The notes beneath the pieces are model-generated. The model was not told where the DNA came from, ran no database searches, and saw only the letters and a program-made list of their open reading frames with translations. Below, piece by piece: positions 7,514-15,859 of a DNA stretch of 64,000 nt (position 1 is its first letter; the number at the start of each line of letters is the position of its first letter). The stretch is taken from NCBI GenBank assembly GCA_025964775.1, contig JAOPYE010000012.1:1-64000 (forward strand), given 5' to 3'. The stretch comes from Marmoricola sp. Lineage in GTDB: Bacteria; Actinomycetota; Actinomycetes; Propionibacteriales; Nocardioidaceae. A program made the position numbers and the translations under genes.

Positions 7514-8149
7514 GTGAGCGACGACGACCTGGACAACGATCTCGTGAGGGCTGCGCAAGCCGGACAGGACCATGCGTCCGCGTTCCTGGTGAGCCGCTTC
7601 GGCCCACGTGTCCTGGGCTACTGCCGATCTATCGCAACCGACCTCACGGACGTCGATCACGAACGCATCGTGGAACTCGCCATCGAGAACGCGGTCCGCA
7701 AGATCGACCGCTTCGACCCGAACCGGGGGAAGTTCGGGACCTGGATCCGCACGTTCGTGCTCCACGCAGTGCAGGACTGGCGCAGAGGCCACGCACGGCT
7801 CGTCAGCCTGGACGACGAAGAGCGACGTATCTCCGAGCCGGCCACAGACGCCGTCGGCGCGGTTCTGACCGAAGCGAACCTGACCACCACCACCGAAGAA
7901 GGACCCTCCGAGCACGTCCGGCAGCTTGTTGCCGCCGTGAACGAGGCGCTACCCAAGTTGCGGACTACGGACCAGCTCATCATCACGATGCGTGACATCG
8001 AGGGCAGGTCGGTAGAAGAGACAGCCGCATCCCTGAAAATCCGCCCTGACGCTTGCCGTCAGAGGCATCATCGCGCGAGAGTGCGCTTGATGGACGTGCT
8101 GCGCTCAGACCCGCGCTGCGCCATCTTTCTCCCTGGAGACACTGCATGA
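7514..8149 (+). CDS. ECF-type RNA polymerase sigma factor
   Basis: A 211-aa sigma-70-family protein with only regions 2 and 4. Region 2 covers ~residues 20-100 (KIDRFDPNRGKFGTWIRTFV, then AVQDWRR). Region 4 covers ~150-200 (ALPKLRTTDQLIITMRDIEG, VEETAASLKI, RQRHHRARVRLMD). GTG 7514 has GGAGGG 7 bases upstream. Its stop overlaps the next gene in an ATGA, so the two are coupled. It lies 82 bases after the peptidase gene and may drive the cluster through the GGAAC/CGTT element at 3405-3429. Confidence 0.85.
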   Translation: MSDDDLDNDLVRAAQAGQDHASAFLVSRFGPRVLGYCRSIATDLTDVDHERIVELAIENAVRKIDRFDPNRGKFGTWIRTFVLHAVQDWRRGHARLVSLDDEERRISEPATDAVGAVLTEANLTTTTEEGPSEHVRQLVAAVNEALPKLRTTDQLIITMRDIEGRSVEETAASLKIRPDACRQRHHRARVRLMDVLRSDPRCAIFLPGDTA

Positions 8150-8736
8150 ACAACAACGATGCCCTGGCCCGCCTGCATGAACTGTTCGACGAGGACCCGC
8201 TTGACGAACAGCACGACGAACACGACCGGGATGGCGTCATCGACGAGCTCGTCGATGACGCACTCCTTCAGGCCGATCTGCTTTCGTTGTCGCAGGAGAC
8301 CCAAGAGCTTCTGCTCGGCCTGACTGAGAGCAGCTCAAGCCTGGAACCGCTGACCCGTAAGCGCTTGGTCGGAGCCGCAGACCGTGGGATGGCCAGGCGA
8401 CGCGACGATGCGAGCCCGCTTCCTCGACTGCTGTTCGTCATCCGCAACCGCGACAACCAGGAACTGGAGATGGTCGCTGCAAGCGTGAACGTCGAATACG
8501 GCATGCTTCGGGCCATCGAGCGTGGCGAGTGCGACATCCGCGTACTCGGCGCGGGTGGCGTTGCGTCGTGGATCCAGTTCTTCGGCGTGCCCGCTGACAC
8601 CGCGATCCCTGCCCTTCGCGCGACCTTCGCACTCGCAGCCGACCCTGACCGAGCTTCGGCGTCGGCGACAGAGACCCTGCTCGCCGAGCAGGACAAGTTC
8701 GTCGATGAGGTCAGCGAGATCCTCAACAACGCCTGA
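8146..8736 (+). CDS. Sigma-factor partner with XRE-like helix-turn-helix segment
   Basis: A 196-aa protein coupled to the sigma gene by an ATGA overlap. The N-terminal ~60 residues are very acidic (LFDEDPLDEQHDEHDRDG), followed by a helical region. Residues ~105-145 (NQELEMVAASVNVEYGMLRA then IERGE) resemble an XRE helix-turn-helix: the LAxxLxVxxxxLRxIExGE pattern is visible. No membrane segment and no zinc-type anti-sigma motif (HxxxCxxC) is present. By position it may be an anti-sigma factor or co-regulator, but no family was recognised with certainty. Confidence 0.6.
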   Translation: MNNNDALARLHELFDEDPLDEQHDEHDRDGVIDELVDDALLQADLLSLSQETQELLLGLTESSSSLEPLTRKRLVGAADRGMARRRDDASPLPRLLFVIRNRDNQELEMVAASVNVEYGMLRAIERGECDIRVLGAGGVASWIQFFGVPADTAIPALRATFALAADPDRASASATETLLAEQDKFVDEVSEILNNA

Positions 8737-8864
8737 CAACACCTAGGTACGCGACTTCGCACGCGCCCACGCTGTGAGTGCCGGCTAGTAGGTCATTTGA
8801 CGTCGTTGGCGAACGTAGGCACCCGCCTACTGCGACGCTCCACCGAAAGGCAGGCAGAGAAAAA

Positions 8865-8884
8865 CCCGGCTTCTCGAAGCCGGG
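8865..8884 (-). terminator. GC-rich hairpin, terminator-like
   Basis: CCCGGCTT (8865-8872) pairs perfectly with AAGCCGGG (8877-8884) around a CTCG loop. An A-tract lies on its left, so read on the minus strand the hairpin is followed by a T-run, the form of an intrinsic terminator. It could stop antisense transcription coming from the TcmP gene, or act as a boundary after the sigma operon. Confidence 0.5.
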
Positions 8885-8990
8885 CGTCGGATCGATCGTG
8901 ACCCCCGAACGGCACCGAGGGGCGGCGACACTATTCGCGTGCCGCAAGTATTCAGCGGCTTGTGTCGATGCCGTGGCCTACCGTGGAGGT

Positions 8991-9737
8991 ATGGCAGACG
9001 GCAGCGGTATTGAGTGGACCGAGGCCACGTGGAACCCAACGACCGGCTGTGACCGGATTAGCAGCGGATGCGACAACTGCTACGCGCTGACCTTGGCCAA
9101 GCGCCTCAAGGCGATGGGCAATCCGAAGTACCAGGAGGACGGCGACCCGCGTACGAGCGGTCCGGGCTTCGCCGTTCAGGAGCACCCTTCCGCACTGGAC
9201 CTTCCGTACCGCTGGTCGGCGCCTCGCCTGATCTTCGTGAACAGCATGTCGGACCTGTTCCATGCCAAGGTCAGCAGGCCGTTTGTTCAGGACGTCTTTC
9301 GCGTGATGGAGGAGACCCCGCGCCACACCTACCAACTACTGACTAAACGCCCTCGACGAGCTGCGCAGCTCGCGTCTGAGCTGCCGTGGCCAAGCAACGT
9401 CTGGCTCGGCGTCAGCGTCGAGTCTGAGGACCAGCTCGGGCGGCTAGACGACCTGCGCCGGGTGCCCGCAGCGACCCGTTTTGTTTCGGCGGAACCGCTG
9501 CTCGGGTCGCTCTCCGGCATCGATCTCACTGACATCCACTGGCTCATCGCGGGAGGAGAGAGCGGCGCTAATCACCGACCACTGGACCCAACTTGGGTGA
9601 GGGAGTTACGCGACTCCTGCCGTGATCAAGGTGTGGCGTTCTTCTTCAAGCAGTGGGGCGGACGCACGCCTAAGAGCAACGGTCGTGAACTAGACGGCCG
9701 CCTTTGGGACGAGATGCCGATCGCTACGCGGGCGTGA
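8991..9737 (+). CDS. Phage Gp37/Gp68-family protein (DUF5131), three-Cys-motif protein
   Basis: A 248-aa protein of the DUF5131 family. The N-terminus reads IEWTEATWNPTTGC and then gives cysteines at 20, 27 and 30 (C-x6-C-x2-CYA), the three-Cys motif thought to hold an iron-sulfur cluster as in radical SAM-like enzymes. Other family features are FVNSMSDLFH, LLTKRP, WLGVSVE, FVSAEPLLG and WLIAGGESG, then FFFKQWGG near the end. ATG 8991 is chosen because it begins the conserved block. It converges on tcmP with a 14-base 3' overlap; the two families are known partners. The reaction is not known. Confidence 0.85.
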   Translation: MADGSGIEWTEATWNPTTGCDRISSGCDNCYALTLAKRLKAMGNPKYQEDGDPRTSGPGFAVQEHPSALDLPYRWSAPRLIFVNSMSDLFHAKVSRPFVQDVFRVMEETPRHTYQLLTKRPRRAAQLASELPWPSNVWLGVSVESEDQLGRLDDLRRVPAATRFVSAEPLLGSLSGIDLTDIHWLIAGGESGANHRPLDPTWVRELRDSCRDQGVAFFFKQWGGRTPKSNGRELDGRLWDEMPIATRA

Positions 9738-10905
9738 GAAGGAGCGTGTAGAGGTCGTCAACACCCTTGGGATCCGTGGTCGTCGCGCCCGCCGATAGCG
9801 CGTTCTTGATCGCCTGACGCAGGTGCAGGCCGCGAACAGCGCCGACCAGGTCGCTACCGAGTACCTCCTCGGCTCGGTCGATGATGCGGAACGCTTCGCC
9901 CTTGGCTAGCTCGTCAACCAGCCGCTTGGTGAGGGCGTCGATCCACTGGGTCTTGAGCTTCGCTTCCTCGACCTTCCAGTCGGCCTCCCAATCGGCAGCA
10001 GCGCCGAATAGGTCGTCCTGAGCATCCTGCTCCGCGATGTGCTTTCGCCACTGTTCCAGGCCTTTCGACGCCGCCTCGCCGAAGGCGACCATGCCGTGGA
10101 TGCTGCGCGTGGCGAACACCAGGTAGTAGACGGGTCGCAGGTTGGCGCGTGGCTTGACGTCGATAATCCAAGTTCCGAGGCCACCCGCCTTATCGCGTAG
10201 CCGCTGCGCGTAGCCTTCCACTACCGCGAGTTCCGCAGCCTTCTTCGCATCCTCGTTGGCGTGTTTCGTGGGGCACTTCTCAAGCCAGGCGGCTCGCCAC
10301 CACTCACCACCGAAAGCCGAGTCCGCCGTCTTGAGCGAGTTCTCGATCGCCTTGTCGCTGTAGAGCATCCCGGCGAACCGACGCAGGTGAGCGGTCAGAT
10401 TGATGAGCACTTCGGTCGGCGGCGTGCCTGGCCCGCTTGGCCGCGCGAAGATCGCGGCAACCTGATCGAAGGGGATCGGGAGCCCGCACGGATCGAGGTA
10501 GACGAACACCGGAATCTCCTCGACGGCGTCGAGCAGCACCGGCAGATGCTTCGAGACGTTGCCATCGGTGATCGTGTAGGTCACGCCGACGCCTTCGTCG
10601 TTCGCGACCTCCTGGAGGCGGGCTGCCGTAGCGGGGTCGTTCTCAACGAAGTGGCATTCCACCTGGCGCGGGCTGGACATGCTGGCCAGCTCCTTGGCCT
10701 TACGAAGCAACATCGCCCCGGAACCCTCGGCGCCGTCGTCGTATCGGCCCGGACCAGCGTAGCCGTCTATGAAGGCCACTCGCTGGTCCTTCGACGTGCT
10801 GCCCGTCTTGCTGGCGAACGGCGTGACGTAGCGGTCCAAGACGGCGTGCTTCAGTACCGCTGCCGCCTTCTTGGCCTCGTGAAACTTGCTGGTCTCGCTG
10901 GACAC
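9724..10905 (-). CDS. tcmP: Three-Cys-motif partner protein TcmP
   Basis: A 393-aa protein beginning MSSETSKFHEAKKAAAVLKH and containing FIDGYAGPGRYDDGAEGSG, the hallmark of TcmP proteins, which co-occur with three-Cys-motif (DUF5131) proteins. VYLDPCGLPIPFDQV further on resembles the catalytic DPxG-type segment of Rossmann methyltransferases, so a SAM-dependent role is possible. The C-terminal third is helical and charged. It is encoded opposite the DUF5131 gene with overlapping stop regions rather than in one operon. Biological role unknown; such pairs are frequent on accessory islands. Confidence 0.8.
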   Translation of the reverse strand: MSSETSKFHEAKKAAAVLKHAVLDRYVTPFASKTGSTSKDQRVAFIDGYAGPGRYDDGAEGSGAMLLRKAKELASMSSPRQVECHFVENDPATAARLQEVANDEGVGVTYTITDGNVSKHLPVLLDAVEEIPVFVYLDPCGLPIPFDQVAAIFARPSGPGTPPTEVLINLTAHLRRFAGMLYSDKAIENSLKTADSAFGGEWWRAAWLEKCPTKHANEDAKKAAELAVVEGYAQRLRDKAGGLGTWIIDVKPRANLRPVYYLVFATRSIHGMVAFGEAASKGLEQWRKHIAEQDAQDDLFGAAADWEADWKVEEAKLKTQWIDALTKRLVDELAKGEAFRIIDRAEEVLGSDLVGAVRGLHLRQAIKNALSAGATTTDPKGVDDLYTLLLTPA

Positions 10906-11085
10906 GGCTCCCCACCCTCGTGTTCCGGTGGATGTCAGGCTAGGCGAGGGCGCAGCTCACTTGCCGGATATCCGAGCCGTGCCGGTTCATGAATAGCTAG
11001 TTGGTAGATCTCGTCACGATGTCGGCAGTCTTCGATACGACCGCTGACCTGTGTCACTTCGCCGCGCACGGGGCATGATCGAGCG

Positions 11086-11952
11086 GTGAAGAACACTCAG
11101 AAGGCAGGCAGAAAGGTCTTGTCAGCGGAGTTGACAGAGCATCTTCGAGGCTTCCTGGGGGCTTTTTTCGACCCGCTTGCCGCAAGTGAGGACGTCCGAA
11201 GCCTTCAACTGCTGGAATCAGCCACTGTGCTGAGCGGCTTGTGGCTTGTGTTGAACCAAGTGCGCGGTGGCCTGCTGTGGTGCGCGGCAGTCGCGAGCCA
11301 CAATGAGGTTGCTGGCCTGCTGCAAAGTGCCGCATGGAAGTTGGACGACGGTGTTCGGTCGATTCTGGGAGCGCCACCGCCGCGCGTTGTCGACGAGGCG
11401 AGATTCTTGATGGAGATTGAGTTCTTGCTTCGCGACTTCGCCCTAGATCCGAGACGGATCGATGAATGGACATCCCTTGATCTGTGGGAGCGGAATAACA
11501 AGTACGGCTTTGGAAAGTCCCGACGCCGAGTCGAGACTGCGCTCGGGCTGCCAGATGGTCAGAGCCTGCCTGACAAGGTCGAATACAGCATTCACAGCGC
11601 CGAGGTTCATCCGCAGCCGGCCCATCAGAAACACCCCGAAGCGACGACAACGGAACAACGCCAAGCGCTTCTGGATGCTGACCTTAGCGATCTGGCGATC
11701 CATGGCTGGCGCGTGCTAACGGCCTTTTGTGGCAACGCCGACAGATTCGTGACGGAAGATCCAGAAGAGGACATCGAGCTGTCCCTGGATCTATCAGGCG
11801 TCCGCGAGTTTGTCGCCAATCGTAACGAGACACTCGTCGAGTTGGGTTTCCCTGTCCGAAGCGCATCCATCGACATTATGGAAGGGCCAGAAGGCGTCGC
11901 GGCCAAGCTCGCCGACCAGGTTCGGCGCTTGCAGGCATCTGGCCCCAATTGA
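11086..11952 (+). CDS. Hypothetical protein
   Basis: A 288-aa protein starting at GTG 11086. No family recognised. It is largely helical and soluble with no signal peptide. Visible features are a Leu-rich helix (LQLLESATVLSGLWLVLNQV), a cluster of acidic residues (TEDPEEDIELSLDLSG), and an HGWRVLTAFCGNADRF segment near residue 207. It stands alone between tcmP and the DUF4365 gene on the accessory island, so a defence or regulatory role is possible, but the sequence does not show one. Confidence 0.6.
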   Translation: MKNTQKAGRKVLSAELTEHLRGFLGAFFDPLAASEDVRSLQLLESATVLSGLWLVLNQVRGGLLWCAAVASHNEVAGLLQSAAWKLDDGVRSILGAPPPRVVDEARFLMEIEFLLRDFALDPRRIDEWTSLDLWERNNKYGFGKSRRRVETALGLPDGQSLPDKVEYSIHSAEVHPQPAHQKHPEATTTEQRQALLDADLSDLAIHGWRVLTAFCGNADRFVTEDPEEDIELSLDLSGVREFVANRNETLVELGFPVRSASIDIMEGPEGVAAKLADQVRRLQASGPN

Positions 11953-12083
11953 AGGACGTGGCCCTGGACGTGAGCTGAAATTAGCGACGTCGCTCCGCCG
12001 CTACTCGGACGCGGCCGGACCTGCCGATAGGCATGCGTGGCCCACGGTCGCGTTGCGACCGACATTTAGTAGAGATGTGGCAA

Positions 12084-13991
12084 CTAGTCGCCTGCGCGAA
12101 GTTCATCGTTCTCGGGTCCGCGAAGCGGTTGGAGACCGCCCTTCTTGAACGGCTTCGCCGACGCGGCTGATGCAAACACCCACTCCTCGAGCTCATCCCA
12201 GTTCGCGCCCTCGGGAAGGTTAGCGCGAGCATCCTCGAACATGTCCGCGACAGCGCCCAAGAACTCCGAGCTCGCAGTGACGCCCCGACGTGACAGAGCT
12301 TCAATAACGCCGCGGTCCTCGTCGCAGGCGATCGCAGCCATCAAGGCATGGACCCAAAGCAGTGCGAACTCCTCGTTCCACGTCGCCAGAAGGATGGCCG
12401 CACCAGCCTGCGGTCCATCTTGCAGGGCGGCCAGCTTGCTCATCAGTGGCGGCACCAAGGCGTCTCGTTGTACGAGAAATGCGTGGATCGCCTCGGCGTC
12501 ATCAGACTCGGCGAGCTTCTCGCGCTCATCTGCATCGACGAACTCGCGCTGCTGCTGTTCGAGGCCGGTCAAATCGATGATGTCTCGAAGAATCACGCGT
12601 CTCAGCACGACAGGATCCTCCGCGTGTCCTTCCTCGCCCGGGCTACTCGCAATCCCGAGTGCCTCTGCATACCGACCCGCAGTCATCAGAGCGTCACTCA
12701 GGTTGTCCACCAATCCAGGGGTTCTCAGACCCAGGTCCCACGCTTCCTGGTAGTCCGCGACAGCCCCTTCGAGGTCCCCCGTCCACCAGCGTCCCTGACC
12801 GCGCGCCTTGTAGAACTGGGGTTCTCTTGCATACAGGCTGCTGAACGTTTCGAGCTCCTCAAGGCACGCGAGGCCTTCGGGACGCAGGTGGTTGTGGAGC
12901 AACGTCTGGCCGGCGTTGAACAGGTAGCGGGCCGACAGCCCCGGATCCTCGTCGCGCAGGTCCTTGGAGCGCCGCTGCAGGACCGCAGCTACTCGTTTGG
13001 CTCGGTCCGTTTCCAAAGGAGCGCTTGTTGCCGCAGAGAGCGCGACGCCCTCGCCCAGGGTCCCCCTCAGATGAGGCTCGTTCGAGACGAACTCGATGAG
13101 CTTCACCAGGGCCTCCTGGTCGCCGGTATCACGGAGCGTCGTCGCGACCTGGGCCAACAGTTCCTCGCCGTTGTCGAGATTGAAAACGCTCGAGTCGGCA
13201 ATGGTTCGTGCCAAGACCTTGGCTGCTCTTTCTCCAGTTCCGATCGGGGCGAGCAGCATCGCTGCCATGGCAACAATGTCGAAGGCAGTCGACGCGGTGA
13301 TCGCCGGGTCGCGGGTCATCGACCCACGGGGACCGTGAGCATTGATGGACCGGATGTCGAGCGGCAGGGCTACCCGAAGCAGGGTCGACGTGAGGGTGGC
13401 TGTAAGAGCGTTCATGGCCTCTGGCTCGACGGTGAACACGTCTTCCAGGTCCCGGCTTGTCAGGACCTCACGAAGTGCTGCATGCAGCAAGGCGACGACG
13501 CCAGGGCTCGCTGCGTCGATACGGAGCGGCAGTGGGAAGGTGATCGTTCCTCGCCGGATGCTCCGGATGAGCCTCAGCTGGTCGGGAATCTGATCCAGCC
13601 AGTCCTTGAGCTCATGCTCGGGCTCGAACCGAACGGTCGTCGTCTGTTGATCCGGCTTCAGTCGCCCCGGGTCGTGGGCGTGCGTCCACAGCCCACGCAG
13701 TTTTGCAGTCTTCGACTGCCACAGAGCCAGAAGAACCGGGACATCGAGCGAGTGCCAGTACTGGAACTTACGCAGTGGGATGGTGCGAGTCGGTCGGGTT
13801 GAGTCAGTCCCCTTGAGCTGCACCTTGAACGTCAACCCAGTCATCGAGCCGTTCTCGAAGACCTCCACCTCGCAGTCAACGCCGTAGTCGCCCTTTGTCA
13901 GGTCTCGGATCACCCAGGCGACTGGCAATACATTTCGCAGCTCCCGCTCTGACTCCGTTTCCAGTTCGTGTTTGCGGGGGCGGTCGGCCAT
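12084..13991 (-). CDS. DUF4365-domain nuclease-like protein with TPR-like C-terminus
   Basis: A 635-aa protein. Residues ~8-130 match the DUF4365 pattern: ESERELRNVLP, then DYGVDCEVEVFENG (Asp39 with a downstream Glu) and TFKVQLKGTDS (Gln58, Lys60). These are the residues of a PD-(D/E)xK nuclease-like core, D-(D/E)-QxK. The rest is helical, with TPR-like repeats around 350-440 (ARGQGRWWTGDLEGAVADYQ, then a second unit). Proteins of this kind occur in anti-phage islands. ATG 13991 begins the conserved block. Likely cytosolic; substrate unknown. Confidence 0.75.
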   Translation of the reverse strand: MADRPRKHELETESERELRNVLPVAWVIRDLTKGDYGVDCEVEVFENGSMTGLTFKVQLKGTDSTRPTRTIPLRKFQYWHSLDVPVLLALWQSKTAKLRGLWTHAHDPGRLKPDQQTTTVRFEPEHELKDWLDQIPDQLRLIRSIRRGTITFPLPLRIDAASPGVVALLHAALREVLTSRDLEDVFTVEPEAMNALTATLTSTLLRVALPLDIRSINAHGPRGSMTRDPAITASTAFDIVAMAAMLLAPIGTGERAAKVLARTIADSSVFNLDNGEELLAQVATTLRDTGDQEALVKLIEFVSNEPHLRGTLGEGVALSAATSAPLETDRAKRVAAVLQRRSKDLRDEDPGLSARYLFNAGQTLLHNHLRPEGLACLEELETFSSLYAREPQFYKARGQGRWWTGDLEGAVADYQEAWDLGLRTPGLVDNLSDALMTAGRYAEALGIASSPGEEGHAEDPVVLRRVILRDIIDLTGLEQQQREFVDADEREKLAESDDAEAIHAFLVQRDALVPPLMSKLAALQDGPQAGAAILLATWNEEFALLWVHALMAAIACDEDRGVIEALSRRGVTASSEFLGAVADMFEDARANLPEGANWDELEEWVFASAASAKPFKKGGLQPLRGPENDELRAGD

Positions 13992-14258
13992 GTCTGCTCC
14001 TTCGAGCCGCTGGAAGATTCCCGACTATGGTTGGGCTCCGTGTTCTCGAACTCTAGGTGGTGCGTTTCTGACGTTCGGGCGCCGATCTACGAGGCAGGCG
14101 CCTCAACTCAGCGCGCAATGTTCGCCGCGGTGCCGTTGCTCTGCTCGTCTGCCGATCGGCGCCACGGCATTCATCTGCGGCGCGTCGGGTGGATCCAGGT
14201 TCCTGACGTGGTCAGCAAACTACGGGCGATGCCGGGGCTGCCGGCAGTACGACCCTGC

Positions 14259-14597
14259 TCAGGACCCTGCTGTGGCTTCCTCAACTGTGAGCTCGGCCGT
14301 AGGCATCACTTCGAGCCGCTCGTCGGGAATCGGTTCTCCACTGCGGACCGATCGCCCGAAATCACCTTCGGCGAGCCGCTTCTCGGCGCGCTCGATCGCG
14401 GCGAGTCGGTCTCGCAGACCCGCGGCGACGGCGTCGTCCACTGCTTCAACGGTCAGCGGGCCGGCTGCATCGACGTTGTCGCCCTGTTGGCGATCTGCGT
14501 CTCGGTCCTGGTCGCCTGTCACCGCCAGTTCTGCCAACAAGCCCTGGACCTCGGCTCGTTCGGCTGCCAACAATGATCGCGCGTGAGCCGCTTCCAC
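14259..14597 (-). CDS. TraR/DksA-like protein lacking the zinc cysteines
   Basis: A 112-aa protein from GTG 14597, which has GGAGG 8 bases upstream; the frame is open further (to 14765) but without a good site. The N-terminus (AAHARSLLAAERAEVQGLLA) is the coiled-coil start of actinobacterial TraR/DksA proteins. The end reads AIERAEKRLAEGDFGRSVRS followed by GEPIPDERLEVMPTAELTVE. In the family this is GxCxxCGxPI...LCxxC: here the four Cys positions are Ser83, Ser86, Thr104 and Glu107. So the fold is kept but zinc cannot bind in the usual way. DksA proteins act on RNA polymerase; this one may be structural or decaying. Confidence 0.7.
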   Translation of the reverse strand: MEAAHARSLLAAERAEVQGLLAELAVTGDQDRDADRQQGDNVDAAGPLTVEAVDDAVAAGLRDRLAAIERAEKRLAEGDFGRSVRSGEPIPDERLEVMPTAELTVEEATAGS

Positions 14598-15025
14598 TTG
14601 ATGCACCTCCAGTGACCAGGCGAGACTGTCTCGACCCTTGTGCTGCGCGGCGAAGCGCCGCACCCAAGCCACCGTAGACCCACACGTGGAATGACCGCGA
14701 CGAAGCCGACCTCTACTCGTCAATAGATCCCTGTGTGAAGCTCCAGACCCAAAGACCGCGCTCACAAACGTCCCCGTGCGGGCGTCCCCGCTACTACTTC
14801 GGGTGCTGACGGTTCCAGCGCTGGACCGGGATTACTGGCACCAGGCAGATAAAGATCCAAGCCCCCAGACAACTACCCACTGCTATGCGACAGATCCCCA
14901 AACTCGACCGCCGCAGCGAGACCGAAGAATGCGACGAACGACTTGCCCGCCAGACGCGCAGCCACAGCGGCAGCTTGTCCTAGGTGTTCACGAAGCGGGG
15001 AAGGTAATAGCTCCCACGTGACAGG
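14598..15025. other. Gene-free stretch before the IS110 remnant
   Basis: No credible gene is seen. The minus-strand frame continues through 14765 as an open but unconserved extension of the DksA-like gene. The right part precedes the point at which IS110 similarity suddenly begins (15026), so it probably contains the deletion or rearrangement junction that truncated the second IS110 copy. Confidence 0.4.
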
Positions 15026-15334
15026 TTCGCCTCGGCCAACGGCTCCGCACCGATCCCGGCCTCCTCGGGGCGAACGGTGCGGCACCGGTTCAACCCTGGT
15101 GGCGACCGCCAGATGAACCGGGCGCTCTACGAGATCGCGCTGACCCAGGTCCGTGAGCAGACAGAAGGCCGGGCGTATTACGAACGCAAACGAGCCCAGG
15201 GCAAGACCAAACGTGAAGCGATGCGCTGCCTGAAACGACGCCTCTCCGACCTCGTCTACCAGACCATGCGCCACGACGCCCGAACTCTGGCGGTGGATGC
15301 GGCCAGCGCAAACGAGGCGCGACTGACTGCCTAG
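15026..15334 (+). pseudogene. 5'-truncated IS110-family transposase remnant
   Basis: An in-frame segment of ~102 codons matching the C-terminal end of the intact transposase at 2054-3115. It starts FASANGSAPIPASSGRT and includes MNRALYEIALTQVREQTEGR, then KTKREAMRCLKRRLSDLVYQ. Similarity to the intact copy begins sharply at 15026, and all of the DEDD domain is missing. The two are homologous but differ at many residues, so this is an older or different element and not a recent duplicate. The IS right end follows, to about 15452. Confidence 0.85.
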
Positions 15335-15859
15335 CGGCAAGCGGCGCGTCAGGACTCACAGCCTCTGTCCTGAGCTTCGCTGAAGCGACAAGACCGCACC
15401 CACCTGGTTGCAGATTACGCCCGGCAACCGAACAGGACTTGCAACATAGAGGCCCATCTCCGATGAGACGCTCGGGTTGGGCCCGATGGTCGGGTCCCAT
15501 CGTGGCAGTCGTCGGGCGACTCCATCTCGCTGCCGATGCTTTGGGCCCTGGCTTTGCGTGGGGCCGGGACCGGATTGCCCTGGTGGAGACTCCGGTGCGG
15601 ATGCCCGAACGAAGAGCAGAACCTTGGATGTTGTTGGAAGCCGGTCAAGGCGGCGTGCAGATGACGCCCGGACGGTTCATCTGGCGCCGGTACGTGAAAT
15701 GAAGCGAGTGCCTCGAAGGTAGCCAAATGCACCTAGGCACCAAGTTCGGGCTCGCGTGATGGCGTGTCATTTTCGAAGGGCGTGAGTCTGGTTCGAAACC
15801 TGGGCGGAGAGGCGACCGTCTGGGCCGCCTCTCCGACCGGGATCAGGGAGCGAGATTGT
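15335..15859. other. IS110 right-end remnant and intergenic stretch; no gene seen
   Basis: The first ~115 bases correspond to the IS110 right end (ACTTGCAACATAGAGG at 15437-15452). From there to 15804 no protein family is recognisable in the open frames. The end of the stretch carries the hairpin at 15805-15835. This is the boundary between the accessory island and the catabolic region. Confidence 0.45.
15805..15835 (-). terminator. Hairpin terminator of the SnoaL-like gene
   Basis: CGGAGAGGCG (15805-15814) pairs perfectly with CGCCTCTCCG (15826-15835) around an 11-base loop. It lies 25 bases beyond the stop of the minus-strand gene 15860-16348. No T-run follows, so it may be a weak or Rho-assisted terminator. 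Confidence 0.5.
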
